Positions 11,445 through 24,200 of a DNA stretch of 64,000 bases are shown here, one piece after another. The stretch's first letter is position 1, and every line of letters begins with the position of its first letter. The translations under genes were made by a program, and so were the position numbers. Location: the NCBI GenBank assembly GCA_033239005.1, contig BSQZ01000004.1, positions 10,665,007 to 10,729,006 on the forward strand. Reading direction: 5' to 3'. The notes under the pieces were generated by a model. It searched no databases, was not told the DNA's origin, and worked only from the letters and a program-made list of their open reading frames with translations. The DNA comes from Lamellibrachia satsuma (lineage: Eukaryota > Annelida > Polychaeta > Sabellida > Siboglinidae).

Positions 11445-13365
11445 TTCATTTACATATATTTGAAGAGACTAATAAAAAGGTGAGTCTTTAAAGACTTCCT
11501 AAACATTTTTAGCGTCTTGGAATTACAAATGTCAGCGGGCAATGAATTCCAAAGTTGAGGCGCTGTTGTTCCAAATGCAGATTCACCAATGCTCTTCTTA
11601 GTGATGCATTGGTGCAGTGTTGGCGCATAGTCCTTGCATAGACGCCCATCAGGAGTTTGTATGTGTAAAAGTTCGGCCAAATAAGTCGGTGCCAAACCAG
11701 TGACGCATCAGTACACCAACACTAGCACCTTGAAATGTATTCGACTTGCTACCGGCAGCCAGTGTAAGCCCCTTAAGACTGGTGTTATGTGGTCGTACCT
11801 ACTGGTGCACGTAATTAGTCAGTGTTGTTCTGTACTCATTGCAGTCAAAGTATCTGTGATGCCGGAAAGTTACTCAAACGCGAATTACAGTAATCTAGGC
11901 GAGAGGTCACAAGTGCGTTTACAACACTTTTGGTGGCTTCTGTTGTGAGATAGTGACGTATTGATGATAGTCTGTATAGATGATAATTACAAGCAGCACA
12001 CACAGCTGTCACATGATGTGTCATCGTCAGATGTTGATCCATATGAACTACTGGTGAAATGATGTCAGCTCTAATGGTCATAGAGCAAACTCCATATAAC
12101 TTGAGATGATGTTTTGATATAAAATAATCATCTCAGTTTTGTCATCATTTATCTTTAGCATACGAAGAGTCATCCATTGTCTAACTTCCCTAATACAGTC
12201 TGTGAGTTGCCTCACTGTTTCCCCTTGGTCGCCCAGCACAGCTGGATTGTAGGATGCATATAGCTGAATGTCATCCGCATATTTATGGTAGTGTACTCCA
12301 TGTCTTCTGAATATGCGCTGCATTCGCGTGGTGTACATAGTAAACATGACTGGCCCAAAGACCGAGCCCTGTGGTACACCACACTGTAGATGAATATGCT
12401 CTGATGTTGTTGAGTCAATCTGGACGCGATATGTGCGGTCTTCCATGTATGTCCGGAACCGAGTTAGTGCCATTCCACGCACAGCGTATTCATCTTGCAG
12501 AAGTTTCACCAAGTGTGCATGATCGATAGTGTCAAATGCTGCTGATAGATCTAGCATAACAAACACCATGGCATGGTTCCTGTCAAGAGCTCCTGCGATG
12601 TCATGCTTTACTCTCAACAGGGCTGTCTCGGTACTGTGCAGCGTCTTGTATGCAGACTGGTATTCTTCGTGCAGTCCATTCATACTTAGGTGTTCTGTTA
12701 GCCAATGGACTGCAACTTTCTCTAACACTTTGCCGATAAATGCTATGTTGGAGACTGGTCTGTAGTTTTTTAGCAGATCTTTATTTATCGTGTCAGTTTT
12801 CAGCAGTGGTTTCACAACCGCTGATGATGTTCCTCAGTTCCTTGTCACTCGTAGGTAGTAGTCGATTTAGTTGGTATGATACTGGTTGGCTGCTAACATC
12901 GACGACGTAATCAGAAAATTCTTTACCACTTATCAGCTTCTTCTGGATCTGCACTCTGATTGCTTGTGTTTTTTTCAGCGAAGTAAGTAGCAAAGTCACT
13001 GCACAGTTTCTCAGTGCTTGATGATTGTGGTTGACTAGTGCTCGGTGTCTTTAGCAGGGTGTTGACCACATGAAAGCATGTCCACTGGTCAAGTGATGAC
13101 AACACTGATTCATAGTGAGCCCGCTTAGCTTGGGTAATCATGGCATTGACTGCTGTTCGGTGCTGTACGTAAATCTGTCGATGGATCTCGAGCTTTGTTT
13201 TCCTCCACTTCTTCTCATTTGAACGTCTCAATGCTCTCGCATTGTGTATATCATCACTATACCAAGGTTCTTTGTCGTGACAGAGTAATACACTAAGACA
13301 GTCCGACCCAGCCATGGCTGCTGGGATCAATCTGCAGAGTGGGACTGATAATGGTGGGAAACATT
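11445..13365 (-). pseudogene. L2-like LINE ORF2 fragment (RT domain)
   Basis: Minus-strand reverse transcriptase of the L2 group. The pre-RT linker is at 13330-12923 (EPWYSDDIHNARALRRSNEK). The RT core at 12815-12078 includes NYRPVSNIAFIGKVLEK, FVMLDLSAAFDTIDH, CGVPQGSVFGPVMFTMYTT and the catalytic box YHKYADDIQLY. The connection at 12081-11845 has VVNALVTSRLDYCNS. The C-terminal end at 11695-11450 has LWNSLPADICNSKTLKMFRK. Two or more frameshifts separate the blocks, and the endonuclease is missing, as expected for a 5'-truncated insertion. Plus-strand open frames here are shadows. Confidence 0.85.
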
Positions 13366-13411
13366 TTTAAATAGCAGTCGCTGATAAAAAGGCCTTAATT
13401 TCGGGATAGGT

Positions 13412-14680
13412 GTCCATTATTGCCAGGTGTTCAATGTTGACAGTTGTACATTATTGCTAGGTGTCCAATGTTGACAGTTGTCCATTATTTCCAGGTGTCC
13501 AATGTAGACAGTTATCCATTATTGCTACGTGTCCATTATTGCCAGGTATCCAATGTATACAGTTATCCATTATTGCTAGGTGTCCAATGTAGACAGTTAT
13601 CCATTATTGCCAGGTGTCCAATGTGGACAGTTATCCATTATTGTTAGGTGTTCAATGTTGACACTTATCCATTATTGCTAGGTGTCCAATGTAGACAATA
13701 ATCCAGTTTTGCTAGATATTCAATGTTGACAGCTGTCCATTATTGCCAGGTGTCCAATGCAGACAGTTATCCATTATTGCCAGGTGTTCGATGTAGATAG
13801 TTGTCTGTTACTGCCAGATGTCCAATATTGATGGTTGTTCTCTATTGCCAGGTTTCCAGTGCAGACAGATGTTCACTATTGCCAGGTTTCCAGTGTAGAC
13901 AGATGTTCACTATTGCCAGAAGTCCAGTGTAGACAGTTATCCATTATTGCCAGATGTCCAGTGTAGACAGTTATCCATTATTGGCAGATGTCTAGTGTAG
14001 ACAGTTATCCATTATTGCCTGATGTCCAATGTAGACAGTTATCCATTATTGCCAGATGTCCAGTGTAGACAGTTATCCATTATTGCCAGATGTCCAGTGT
14101 AGACAGTTATCCATTATTTCCAGATGTCCAGTGTAAACAGTTATCCATTATTTCCAGGTGTCCAATGTAGACAGTTATCCATTATTTCCAGGTGTTATTT
14201 GTAGACAGTTATCCATTATTGCCAGATGTCCAGTGTAGACAGTTATCCATTATTTCCAGATGTCCAGTGTAAACAGTTATCCATTATTTCCAGGTGTCCA
14301 ATGTAGACAGTTATCCATTATTTCCAGGTGTTATTTGTAGACAGTTATCCATTATTTCCAGTTGTCCAATGTAGACAGTTATCCATTATTTCCAGTTGTC
14401 CAATGTAGACAGTTATCCATTATTTCCAGGTGTTATTTGTAGACAGTTATCCATTATTTCCAGATGTCCAATGTAGACAGTTATCCATTATTTCCAGGTG
14501 TCAAATGTAGACAGTTATCCATTATTTCCAGGTGTCCAATGTAGACAGTTATCCATTATTTCCAGGTGTCAAATGTAGACAGTTATCCATTATTTCCAGG
14601 TGTCCAACGTAGACAGTTATCCATTATTTCCAGTTGTCCAATGTAGACAGTTATCCATTATTTCCAGGTGTCCCTTATGT
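13412..14680. repeat. 32-bp minisatellite, about 39 units
   Basis: Tandem units GTCCAATGTAGACAGTTATC plus CATTATTTCCAG. The left third is more diverged (TTGACAGTTG, TGTTCACTATTG variants) and the right part is nearly uniform, so the array seems to have grown towards the right. Confidence 0.9.
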
Positions 14681-14730
14681 CATTGTAGTTAATTCTTAGT
14701 CATAATTTCTTAAAGAGGGCATTGGGCACA

Positions 14731-15062
14731 AACGAGAGTGAAGCAGGTACTCACGAGAGTGCATCAGGCACATACGATAGTGCAACAGGCACCCATGAGA
14801 GTGAAACTGGCATGCACGAGAGTGCATAAGGCATGCACAAGAGTAAAACAGGCACTCACGAGAGTGCAACAGGCACGCACGAGAGTGCATCAGGCATGCA
14901 TGAGAGTGAACCAGGCACACACAAGAGTGCATCAGGCATGCACAAGAGTGAAACAGGGACTCACGAGAGTGCAACAGGCACTCATGAGAGTGTATCAGGC
15001 ACACATGAGAGTGTGTCAGGCACTCATGAGAGCACGTTGGGCACACATAAGAACACGTCAGG
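14731..15062. repeat. 21-bp minisatellite beside exon 6 donor
   Basis: About 16 units of CACGAGAGTGCAACAGGCACT. Because 21 is divisible by 3, all frames stay open, which explains the repetitive open frames. On the minus strand many units carry GTGAGT, a perfect 5' splice-site hexamer. The array starts about 25 bases into the intron after exon 6 of the stabilin-like gene. Confidence 0.88.
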
Positions 15063-15089
15063 TACTCATTGTCACCTTGAGATGCCTAC

Positions 15090-15295
15090 CTGCCCAGGAC
15101 CTTCATATACACACTGAGTTGTGTCAAGGGGACAGTCACCAAATGTGGACAGTTGACATGGATCGATGGGAACACACATGAAGCCATCCCCACGGTAACC
15201 ATGTTTGCATTGACACTCAAACAGTGCTGGTCCAGTAATAGTGCAGATGGCGTAGGTGTGGCAGATTGGAGGCATCTCAGCACATCTGTCTACAG
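15090..15295 (-). CDS. Exon 6: EGF-like module and start of the next
   Basis: A 206-nt exon with acceptor TTTGTGTCAG and donor GTAGGC. Entered in phase 1 it encodes VDRCAEMPPICHTYAICTIT, then GPALFECQCKHGYRGDGFMC, VPIDPC, FGDCPLDTTQCVYEGPGQ. The CxCxxGYxGDGxxC core and the CPxxxTxCVYxxPGQ segment are characteristic of the EGF module before the first FAS1 domain in stabilins. It leaves in phase 0; the next exon was not found in 1-15084. A 21-bp minisatellite begins close to the donor. Confidence 0.88.
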
Positions 15296-18200
15296 CTGAC
15301 ACAAACAGAAAACATCATCATGCATCACAAACTCAACAGGTCAATCATCATTATTGTACCTACCACCATAATCCTTACTTCAATTCACCATTCAATTGGA
15401 TGTTTTATTCATAAAACCTTATTGTAATAATCCAATTTTACCTTTATAGTTTACATGCCGTATACAATAAACTTTTGCAATGTTGTAAATATATCAGTGA
15501 CTGAACATATTACAACTAACGCAAATAAACATTTATTTATTTTTGCATTTATCTCATCTACTGCCAATTACTATGCCAGATGGCTTTGGATACTATCATT
15601 GCTTTTTGACACGTCATTTCATGCCACTGCTATCCATCAACTAACATTACGAGCATGATTATAAAGTGTTAACAAAGATAGTTTTTCATCTTATGTAGCA
15701 CTGATCTAGCAAAACAACATTTAAGCAGCAGTCTTTCAATCATCTAAAACAATAGAACCATAAGCAGCCATTCACAATTGTCGTTGGAAAATAATAAAGT
15801 CATTGGAACAGTGAATAATTTGGAGATTTTCTGTGATTGCCATAAATGCTTGATGTGTTTTAAGTTAATTATTCTTGATTAGTTTTAGTTAAACCAACAC
15901 TTATGCTATAATAATAATATAAATGACCAAGGATGTGATGATTTATGATTATGCTAAGATTATTGTTCATATATCACATAAAATCATGACAAATATGTGG
16001 TGTGTTGTCCCTTAGCAACCACCACAGCAGCATACCACTGTGGCATGGAATGCATCAGGTTTTGTACTCTGTCAGCAAGGACTGGCAAGACTTCCTATGC
16101 ATACAGCAACTGCCACAGAACATCCAATCTACTTGGCTTTATATGTTCTACCTTTCCTGAAGTGTTCTTCCCAGAGATGCTTAATGGGGTTCAAGTCTGA
16201 GTTTTGAGCTGGCCAGTCCAGGATCACTGCACCAGAGCACTCCAATAATGCAAATGCCTGCCCCCTCATCATAGAATGCCCTCAAAGAGAGAATTGTGTT
16301 TTAGAACACTCTGATATGTTAGTACTGTTTCAGAGTATCTTCACATCCATAGAGTTTGAGGACCCCAAGCCAACACTTGTACCACCTTGAAGCCACCTCC
16401 ATGCATAACTGTGGGGACAATGCACTATAATAAATGATGAAGTATAATTAAATAAAAACATATCATGCATTTATGGCAAAACTCTGTGCGATTTGGGGTG
16501 TTCTTCAAAAAGGTTTTTTTTAAATAAAACATTACTCCAGTGATCACAAGATGCTTAGGCATGGTGTATATAGCATCACATAATGTTGCAAAACACCTAT
16601 ACATACCATGGGAACTTTATATATAAACAAGACAGATCACAAAAAAATCTCCAAATTATTCGCTGTTCCAATGACTTTATGCCAGTAGTGTAACACGTAC
16701 TGTGTCATATGTACTTCAAATGTCAGACACACCAATTGAGACACTTAGCAGTCTTGGTGATTGCATTTAAATCAAAGTTTCATTGTTCTCAGTTCTTGAT
16801 CTTGTCAGTTACGGGAGATAAGTCAAATAAAAAAGCAATACAAAGATAAACAAGATATGACTGTACAGTCTCATACTTACGTTGGCAACTTGATGCATTG
16901 CCTTCATATCCATACTTGCATACACACACTGGACCATCACTTATGTTGGTACAATGGGCATTCTGATGACATTCCACTGTCTCACAACTTGCAGCAGCTA
17001 CACAATCACAAACACAACTCGCATTAGCTCCATTAGCAAAAATGCCCATTCTCAGGATGGGATGTACAATTGCTATGCATGTTTTTTATCATAATTAATA
17101 TAAAAGTAGTTAAATGTTATGTGCCAGATGGCGCTACATACTCTCGAACGGTTTACATACTGCAGTATTTGTCGCACATGATTGTGTGGTTTCTGCGATT
17201 GTTGGAAGTTAACGTTTTATGTAATATAAACCGCCCAAATGACGCTATGTACTTTTGGGTTGATTTACTATAAAAACCACTAAGATACCTTGATATACGG
17301 GGTATTTTCGAAAAAATAAAGGCGTTACATTCATTCGTGGGGTCGTAGATTAATCCCTGAAAGTTTGGCACCCGAGGTGCAAGCCATCTAGGAGGAAAAT
17401 GCATACATACATACATACGCTAGTTCGATTATAGTTAGATGATCTAATTGCATAATAATTATGTGTAAACACCTTTTGGGGATTTTTGAGATTATTTGAT
17501 GTATCTTATTTTGAAGGTGTATGCTTGCCTAATTTCCTGCTCCTTAATTAATAAATGTAAATGTCATTCTTTGGCCTATTTCAATCTACGCTGGACTTGT
17601 GTTGTTATTTTGCATAAAGTAAATTCCTTCAATTGTTGGCATAGTTGAATACAATAAAAAATGTCAATGTATTATTTTACACACAACTACAGTAATAAAG
17701 TAATTCTTGTGACACTCAAATTTAAAAACTGTCCAATGACCTCAAAATGCTAACAATTGCAACTGTTTCCAACTTAATAAATACATGAATACAATAAAAA
17801 ATGTCAATGTATTATTTTACAAACAACTACAGTAATAAAGTAATTCTTGTGACACTCAAATTTAAAAACTGTTCAATGACCTCAAAATGCTAACAATTGC
17901 AGCTGTTTCCAACTTAATAAGCATTTGGCTCCCATACTCCCATACATGTTGGCTTTGTCACTGCATAGTGCAAACACCTGGGGACTGAATGAACACTATG
18001 TTTGGGGAATCTTCTGTATCAGGGTAACAGTAAAGAAATTGTAAAATAAAAAATAAAATAATCACTAGATGTATATGTGTCCCCTGCTGTCCAAATTTAC
18101 TACATCACACTTGACAATTTTGAGGTGTTTAGTATATCAGATTCACCATTAAAAGTTAAGTTGCCCATGGAATGTCGATTGAAATAGTCATGCCATAGCA

Positions 18201-21200
18201 ATTAAAACAATTGTATATAACTAAGAACTCCTATTGTTCTGAATTACGTAATCTACGTCAAAAGTCCACATGGTTCCTTCCTTTCATCCTTAGTTACAGG
18301 GAAATTTTTTATGTATGAACCATCCCCATTGGCCCCCCGAGTATCCCTAAACAATTTCAGCCCCATACATACAAAACTGACAGAGATATGAGGGAAAAGA
18401 CAAACAGAGCCACAAACTACTTTATAATATAGATAAATTTGCATACGAGATTACTTATACAGTGAATGTATAATTATTTATACAGTGAATGTTTAATTAG
18501 ACAGATTACCATTTTATCACTTTAACAGCAGTTAATTACTTGAAGCATTTAAGTGTATCATGAGCCAAGTTATATAATGTCTGAACATACCTGCATCTAC
18601 CCCAAGGGAGATTGAGACCAAGACTTGTTATCTACCACCAGATGTGCAGGGAGAGGAAGGAAAATGAAACCTGAGTCTGGATGTAAATGTTCTGTACTGT
18701 TAATCTTCTCAGTGCAAGTCATCTATGACTAATCAACTAATTTTAAAACTGTAACCCTTAGATGTTTCTTTTCATCATAATAATTTCCATAATAACTGGT
18801 TGGTTAGAAAATGTGTGCAGTGAAATTTTTTCTCTAGTCTGCACAAGATTATCTTTAGTAACTTAAACTAGAATTTTAAATATGTTGCGTGCTTGAATGT
18901 GATCTTTTGTGCTAGCCAAAGAATCACTTACTTTCATCACAGTATCGGCCTTTATATCCTGTTTCACAGGTACATGTCCCATCACCATGGATACCAGCAT
19001 TGCAGAAACCATGAACACATTTACACTCTACAATGACAATGATAATGTTTTTTATGGAAACAATTAGTTAGCTTCATGAAAGTTCATACTGGTAATCTTT
19101 GGTCAAATCATCATTAGTTTCCAACCAAATGCAGACACTACAAAATAACATATAACTAAGTCCACTGTTGATAAACTGTCATGTTTGCATTATAAACAGA
19201 TTAGTCCTTCCAGTAAGGGAAACAGTTATTTACATGGAGATAGAAATTATAAAGAATCAGCTTAATATATAACTTTTAACTCTAAATATTCAACAAACAT
19301 AGATATAGATAATGAATAGCATGACATACAATTATCCAGAGAGAAATGTCCACAGTTGCGTCATTCAACAGAGACATTTCCACAGTTGTTTCATTCACCA
19401 CAGATTTCCACAGTTGTGTCATTCAACCGAGATACATTGCCACAGTTGTGTCATTCAAAAGAGACATTGTCACAGTTGTTTCATTCAGCAGACAGACATT
19501 GCCACAGTTGTGTCATTCAACAGAGAGACATTGTTACAGTTGTGTCATTCAAAGAGAAACATTGTCACAGTTGTGTCATTCAACAGAGAGACATTGTCAC
19601 AGTTGTGTCATTCAACAAAGACAGTGCCATAGTTGTGTCATTCAACAGAGATACATTGTCACAGTTGTGTCATTCAAAAGAGACATTGTCACAGTTGTTT
19701 CATTCGGCAGAGAGACATTGCCACAGTTGTGTCATTCAACAGAGATACATTGTCACAGTTGTGTCATTCAACAGAGAGACATTGTCACAGTTGTGTCATT
19801 CAACAGAGACAGTGCCATAGTTGTGTCATTCAACAGAGGTACATTGCAACAGTTATGTCATTCAACAGAGACATTGCCTCAGTTGTGTCATTCAACAGTG
19901 AGACAGTGCCACAGTTGTGTCATTCAACAGGGACATTGCCTCAGTTGTGTCACTGAGAGCAGATATACATTGCTTAAGTTGTGTCATTGAGCAGATATAC
20001 ATTGCCTCAGTTGTGGCATTCAACAGAGATACATTGCCACAGTTGTGTCATTCAATGGAGACATTACCACAGTGGAGTCATTCAACTGAAAATGTCAATG
20101 TATCTAAGAGACATTACCAGCAATGCAGTCTGGGCCATAGTGTGTGGAATTTGCACATTTCTCACAAGCAAAACCAGCAAAGTCACCCTGAAACAACCAT
20201 TCCATATGGTAAAATATCAAAAAACATCTGCAGTAAAACATCTGTAATACTTTTATCTTGAGCATCTGCTACACAAGTAACAAATAAAAAGGATTAACAG
20301 TGAGATGGCGTGAACAGCGGTACAATTTAGCCTAACATTATTGGGGTCTCAAAATGTCTACAACAAAAAGTGGGAGTCAAAACAGGTTGCATGAAAAAGC
20401 CATAGTATAAATGTTATTGAATTGTGTGTACTTGTTCTGTTGCTTCGCACTGATTTTAAACTTTTGCCCCCACCTGCCATATACTTTAGATCCTATATGT
20501 TATACCCGTGATTTAGTTTTGTTTTGCTTTGAGCATGTATTAAAAGTCTTAAAATTGGATGTTGATTATGTTAAACTATATATTTACATTACAAGTGAAT
20601 TCTAAAATAATGTTTACTATATATATTAAGTGCAAAATACCATAATGGCCTGTAGTCATACTAATGTAAAACAACTAAATAAAAATTATATTGAAAATAA
20701 GGGCAAGGGGGCAAAGGGGGGCCAAGCTTAGTCACCTATTAGTTTACCATGTTACCATGTAGTCGCACAACAAATTACATACAAAAAATAAAAAATGTAA
20801 GCTAAAGGGGAGCCATGGTTAAATATGGAAAACACAAATCTCCAATATTTATGGCAAGTGAGTTTGTCAGAACGTTATCGTCATCTATTGAAAATGCAGA
20901 CAAATGACTGTAACAATGTTTTAAACTGCCTGTCAATCACAGGCTGTTAGTAACAACAGTAAAACAACATTCATATTTATTATACATTCCAATGAACTCA
21001 ATAGATCACACAGCATTACGACAGGCCAATATTGAAAGCAAGACGACAGAGGTAGTCCATGTGGTTTTGCTCAGCATAGGAGAAGGCAATGTTAGTTGAG
21101 CCATTTTTTTTTGTTTTTGGTGTTTAGGGCACAATCATATTCATAAGTAAAACATTTATTCACATAAACTATGATTATTAGTAAATCATTTTAGAAAAAA

Positions 21201-24200
21201 TATATCTAGCATGCATAGATTTTTATATATAGCTGATTCAAATAGGGTTGGTAAGCTGGCTCTACTAACACTTGTTGTGGGGTAAGTTGAGCCACACATT
21301 TCATAACAACTCAGTCAACACATCTACCCAATGGGTACAACACATCTCTGACAAGTTTACATGATTAATTAATAAGTCGATACAATTAATTAATAGGCCA
21401 ATCACAACCAGTGTAACTAACTGCTCATATGTTGCCTTATAGCTTTCCGATGTCCCAATTTGCTCGGAAAATTTAATTCCTTGATGTATTAAGGGGTAAA
21501 CAACATTCGTTTTCATTCTTTAACTGCTACTCAACTAACCATCCCTTGAGCCTTGGGTAGCTCAACTAGCCCCGTTTCGACAGTTAAGCTTATTTAATTA
21601 ACTTCTCATTAATGCATGATGTAATAATAGTAGATGGTTCAAAACTCTGCAGCACGGCTGATTACTGGAACCCGCAGACGAGATCACATAACACCCGTTT
21701 TATTCAGTTTACATTGGTTGCCTGTTTGTCAGTGAATCGAATTCAAGCTTTTACTTGTGTTCCCCGCTGTGCATCATCTCTGCCCAGTGGATCTGTCGTC
21801 GCTAGTGATTCCACACATACCCTCCCGAACACTGAGATCCGCCAATCAACATCTATTGACTATACTGCGGTACCATCTAGAGCGGTACGGTCGTCAGGCC
21901 TTTTCTGTGGCAGGGCTGACACTGTGGAATGCCCTGCCTCCCGCAATTAGGCAAGCCAACTCCGTTGCGGTATTTAAGTCACTTTTGAAAACACATCTCT
22001 TTCGCGAAGCCTTCCGAACACTCTGTTGACATTTTAATTACTCGAACATTTTACTTATTATTTATTTTATTTGTTTATTTAACTTATCTGATTAACGTAT
22101 ATGTTTTTCTAATGAATAAACTTAATTGTAGATTTTTTTATTTAATGTATTTACATAACACATTTATATAATTCATTTATTTAACTTTTTATTTAACTTA
22201 TGTTTACCTGTCTCTTAACTACATTTTCTTTTAGCTTTTCAATTTCTTTTAAATTATTTAGCATTATCTCTTTAGCGCCTTTAAGCAGGTTTTTAACCCA
22301 GATTAACGGTGCATTTTAAATGTATATTAATAAAATAATAAAATGTAAATAATCTTCTTCCCTGTGCATAATTAAACCACTTGTAAGTGCACAGACAATA
22401 CAGTCTGGTCACTTGCATTGATAGTTTACACACTAGCAGATATTAATCACAATCACCAAGTTTCGAAAAACATAAAAAATATACTTTATGCAAAATAACA
22501 ACACAAGTCCAGCGTAGATTGAAATAGGCCAAAGAATGACATTTAGATTTATTAATTAAGGAGCATGAAATTAGGCAAGCATACACCATCAAAATAAGAT
22601 ACATCCAATAATCTCAGCAAGCATGCCGGCCCCAAAAAGGTGTTTACACATAATTAGTAAATCATGCCTATCAGCTACCCACTACCAGTACTATCTGTAC
22701 CACTACTGACTTATATACAATTCACATGGCATCGGTGGGGGTCACTCCGCTGGTATCGGTGGGGGTCACTCCGCCGTGAATTAACCATACATATATATAT
22801 ATATGTACAAACAGAAAGGCTGGGGTACTCGATCCCCCAGCCAAACATGGTAAATGAAAAAAAAAATGGGCTAACCACCCAACATTCTTGAACAATTCAT
22901 AATGAACATTATGGAAACACAACACACAATGTATAAAGGTGTTACATATCTAGACATTAGTCAACCAGTAACTACTAACACATCAGACCGAGAGGTAGGG
23001 CCAAACAGCCACCCAAATGTACTCGTAAAAAGTACCCGCACTAAAAACCCTGTGTACACTACTGAAAACTCAGTGGAGGGAAAAGCGTTAATGCAGAACC
23101 TCGTGTACCAAACTATAACAGGGAAAAGCGTCAAAAAATTCAAAAACTTTGTGAACTACCTCTCTGTCTTCAGTGTTTCACAGTGTATCCCTACATAATG
23201 CACCACTTGATTTATTAGATAACACTGGGTAACAACTGTTAATACAATATTAGGGAGGGAGGGTGGGATTTTTCAAACGGATCGGAATAAACCGAACAAC
23301 AAAACTGATCTTGCAATAAAATCAACAAATTCAGCGATAACGAATAATCAGTAACAATAGAAATTCGGAAATATTTGCAGCGCAAAGGTCTCACAACGAC
23401 ACAAGCTAACTTGGAAATCGAGAGAGGCTGGCTCTAGGTCACGTGGTTGGTGTATCCATACGCGTGAGCGAGTAATTAGGCCAATACTCTCTCTACCATA
23501 AAAGGTCTAACCTCAAATCGCCTTCATTGCCCTGTCATCTCGCATAAATCCTTTATGCGCCGCTGTCACATAAATTCATTTATGCAAAATAACAACACAA
23601 GTCCAGCGTAGATTGAAATAGGCCAAAGAATGACATTTAGATTTATTAATTAAGGAGCATGAAATTAGGCAAGCATACACATTCATTTTAGCTCACATGT
23701 TCTGACCATTGTGATAAATGTCACCTATTATACATCAACCGTGTTCTAGTAACATATTTTTCATGTTTTGTGCTCACCATGTATATTTTTGTACCTGCTG
23801 GAGAAAGATGGGCAAATTGATTGGTCAGCCTCTCTCCAAATTGGGTGTAATATAGTGTAGATAATATTTTGATAACTATTACAAGCATTTAGATTGGGGA
23901 TTTTGCCAATGGTGATTTTGTGTATGGGGGATATGTCCTGATACCGTTCAGAACCTAGGCAGTGAGCCTATCTTCCCAGACACTGAAATTACAACAGCTC
24001 TATATTTTTTACCACATGTTAAGGCCAGTTGGGTCCCTAGATTTGTAACTACCAGGTACTGGCAGTCTGGTAGCAGCCAATCTAAGGGCCTATGGGTTCA
24101 CAGACCCCTGCTAAATTTGAACCTTGCTGAACTGTTGGTTCAACATGGAGGACTGTTGGTGTCAATGTGGTCAACATAGTGACACAACATGGTGGACTGT

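Noticed and set aside
12529..12765. Plus-strand protein within the L2-like RT
   Set aside because: Antisense shadow of the RT core on the minus strand.
14696..15181. 116- to 147-residue Cys/His- or Thr/His-rich proteins
   Set aside because: The 21-bp unit keeps all frames open; the stretch is intronic.
19346..19990. 214-residue repetitive protein
   Set aside because: It is a translation of the 30-bp minisatellite; overlapping frames are equally open.
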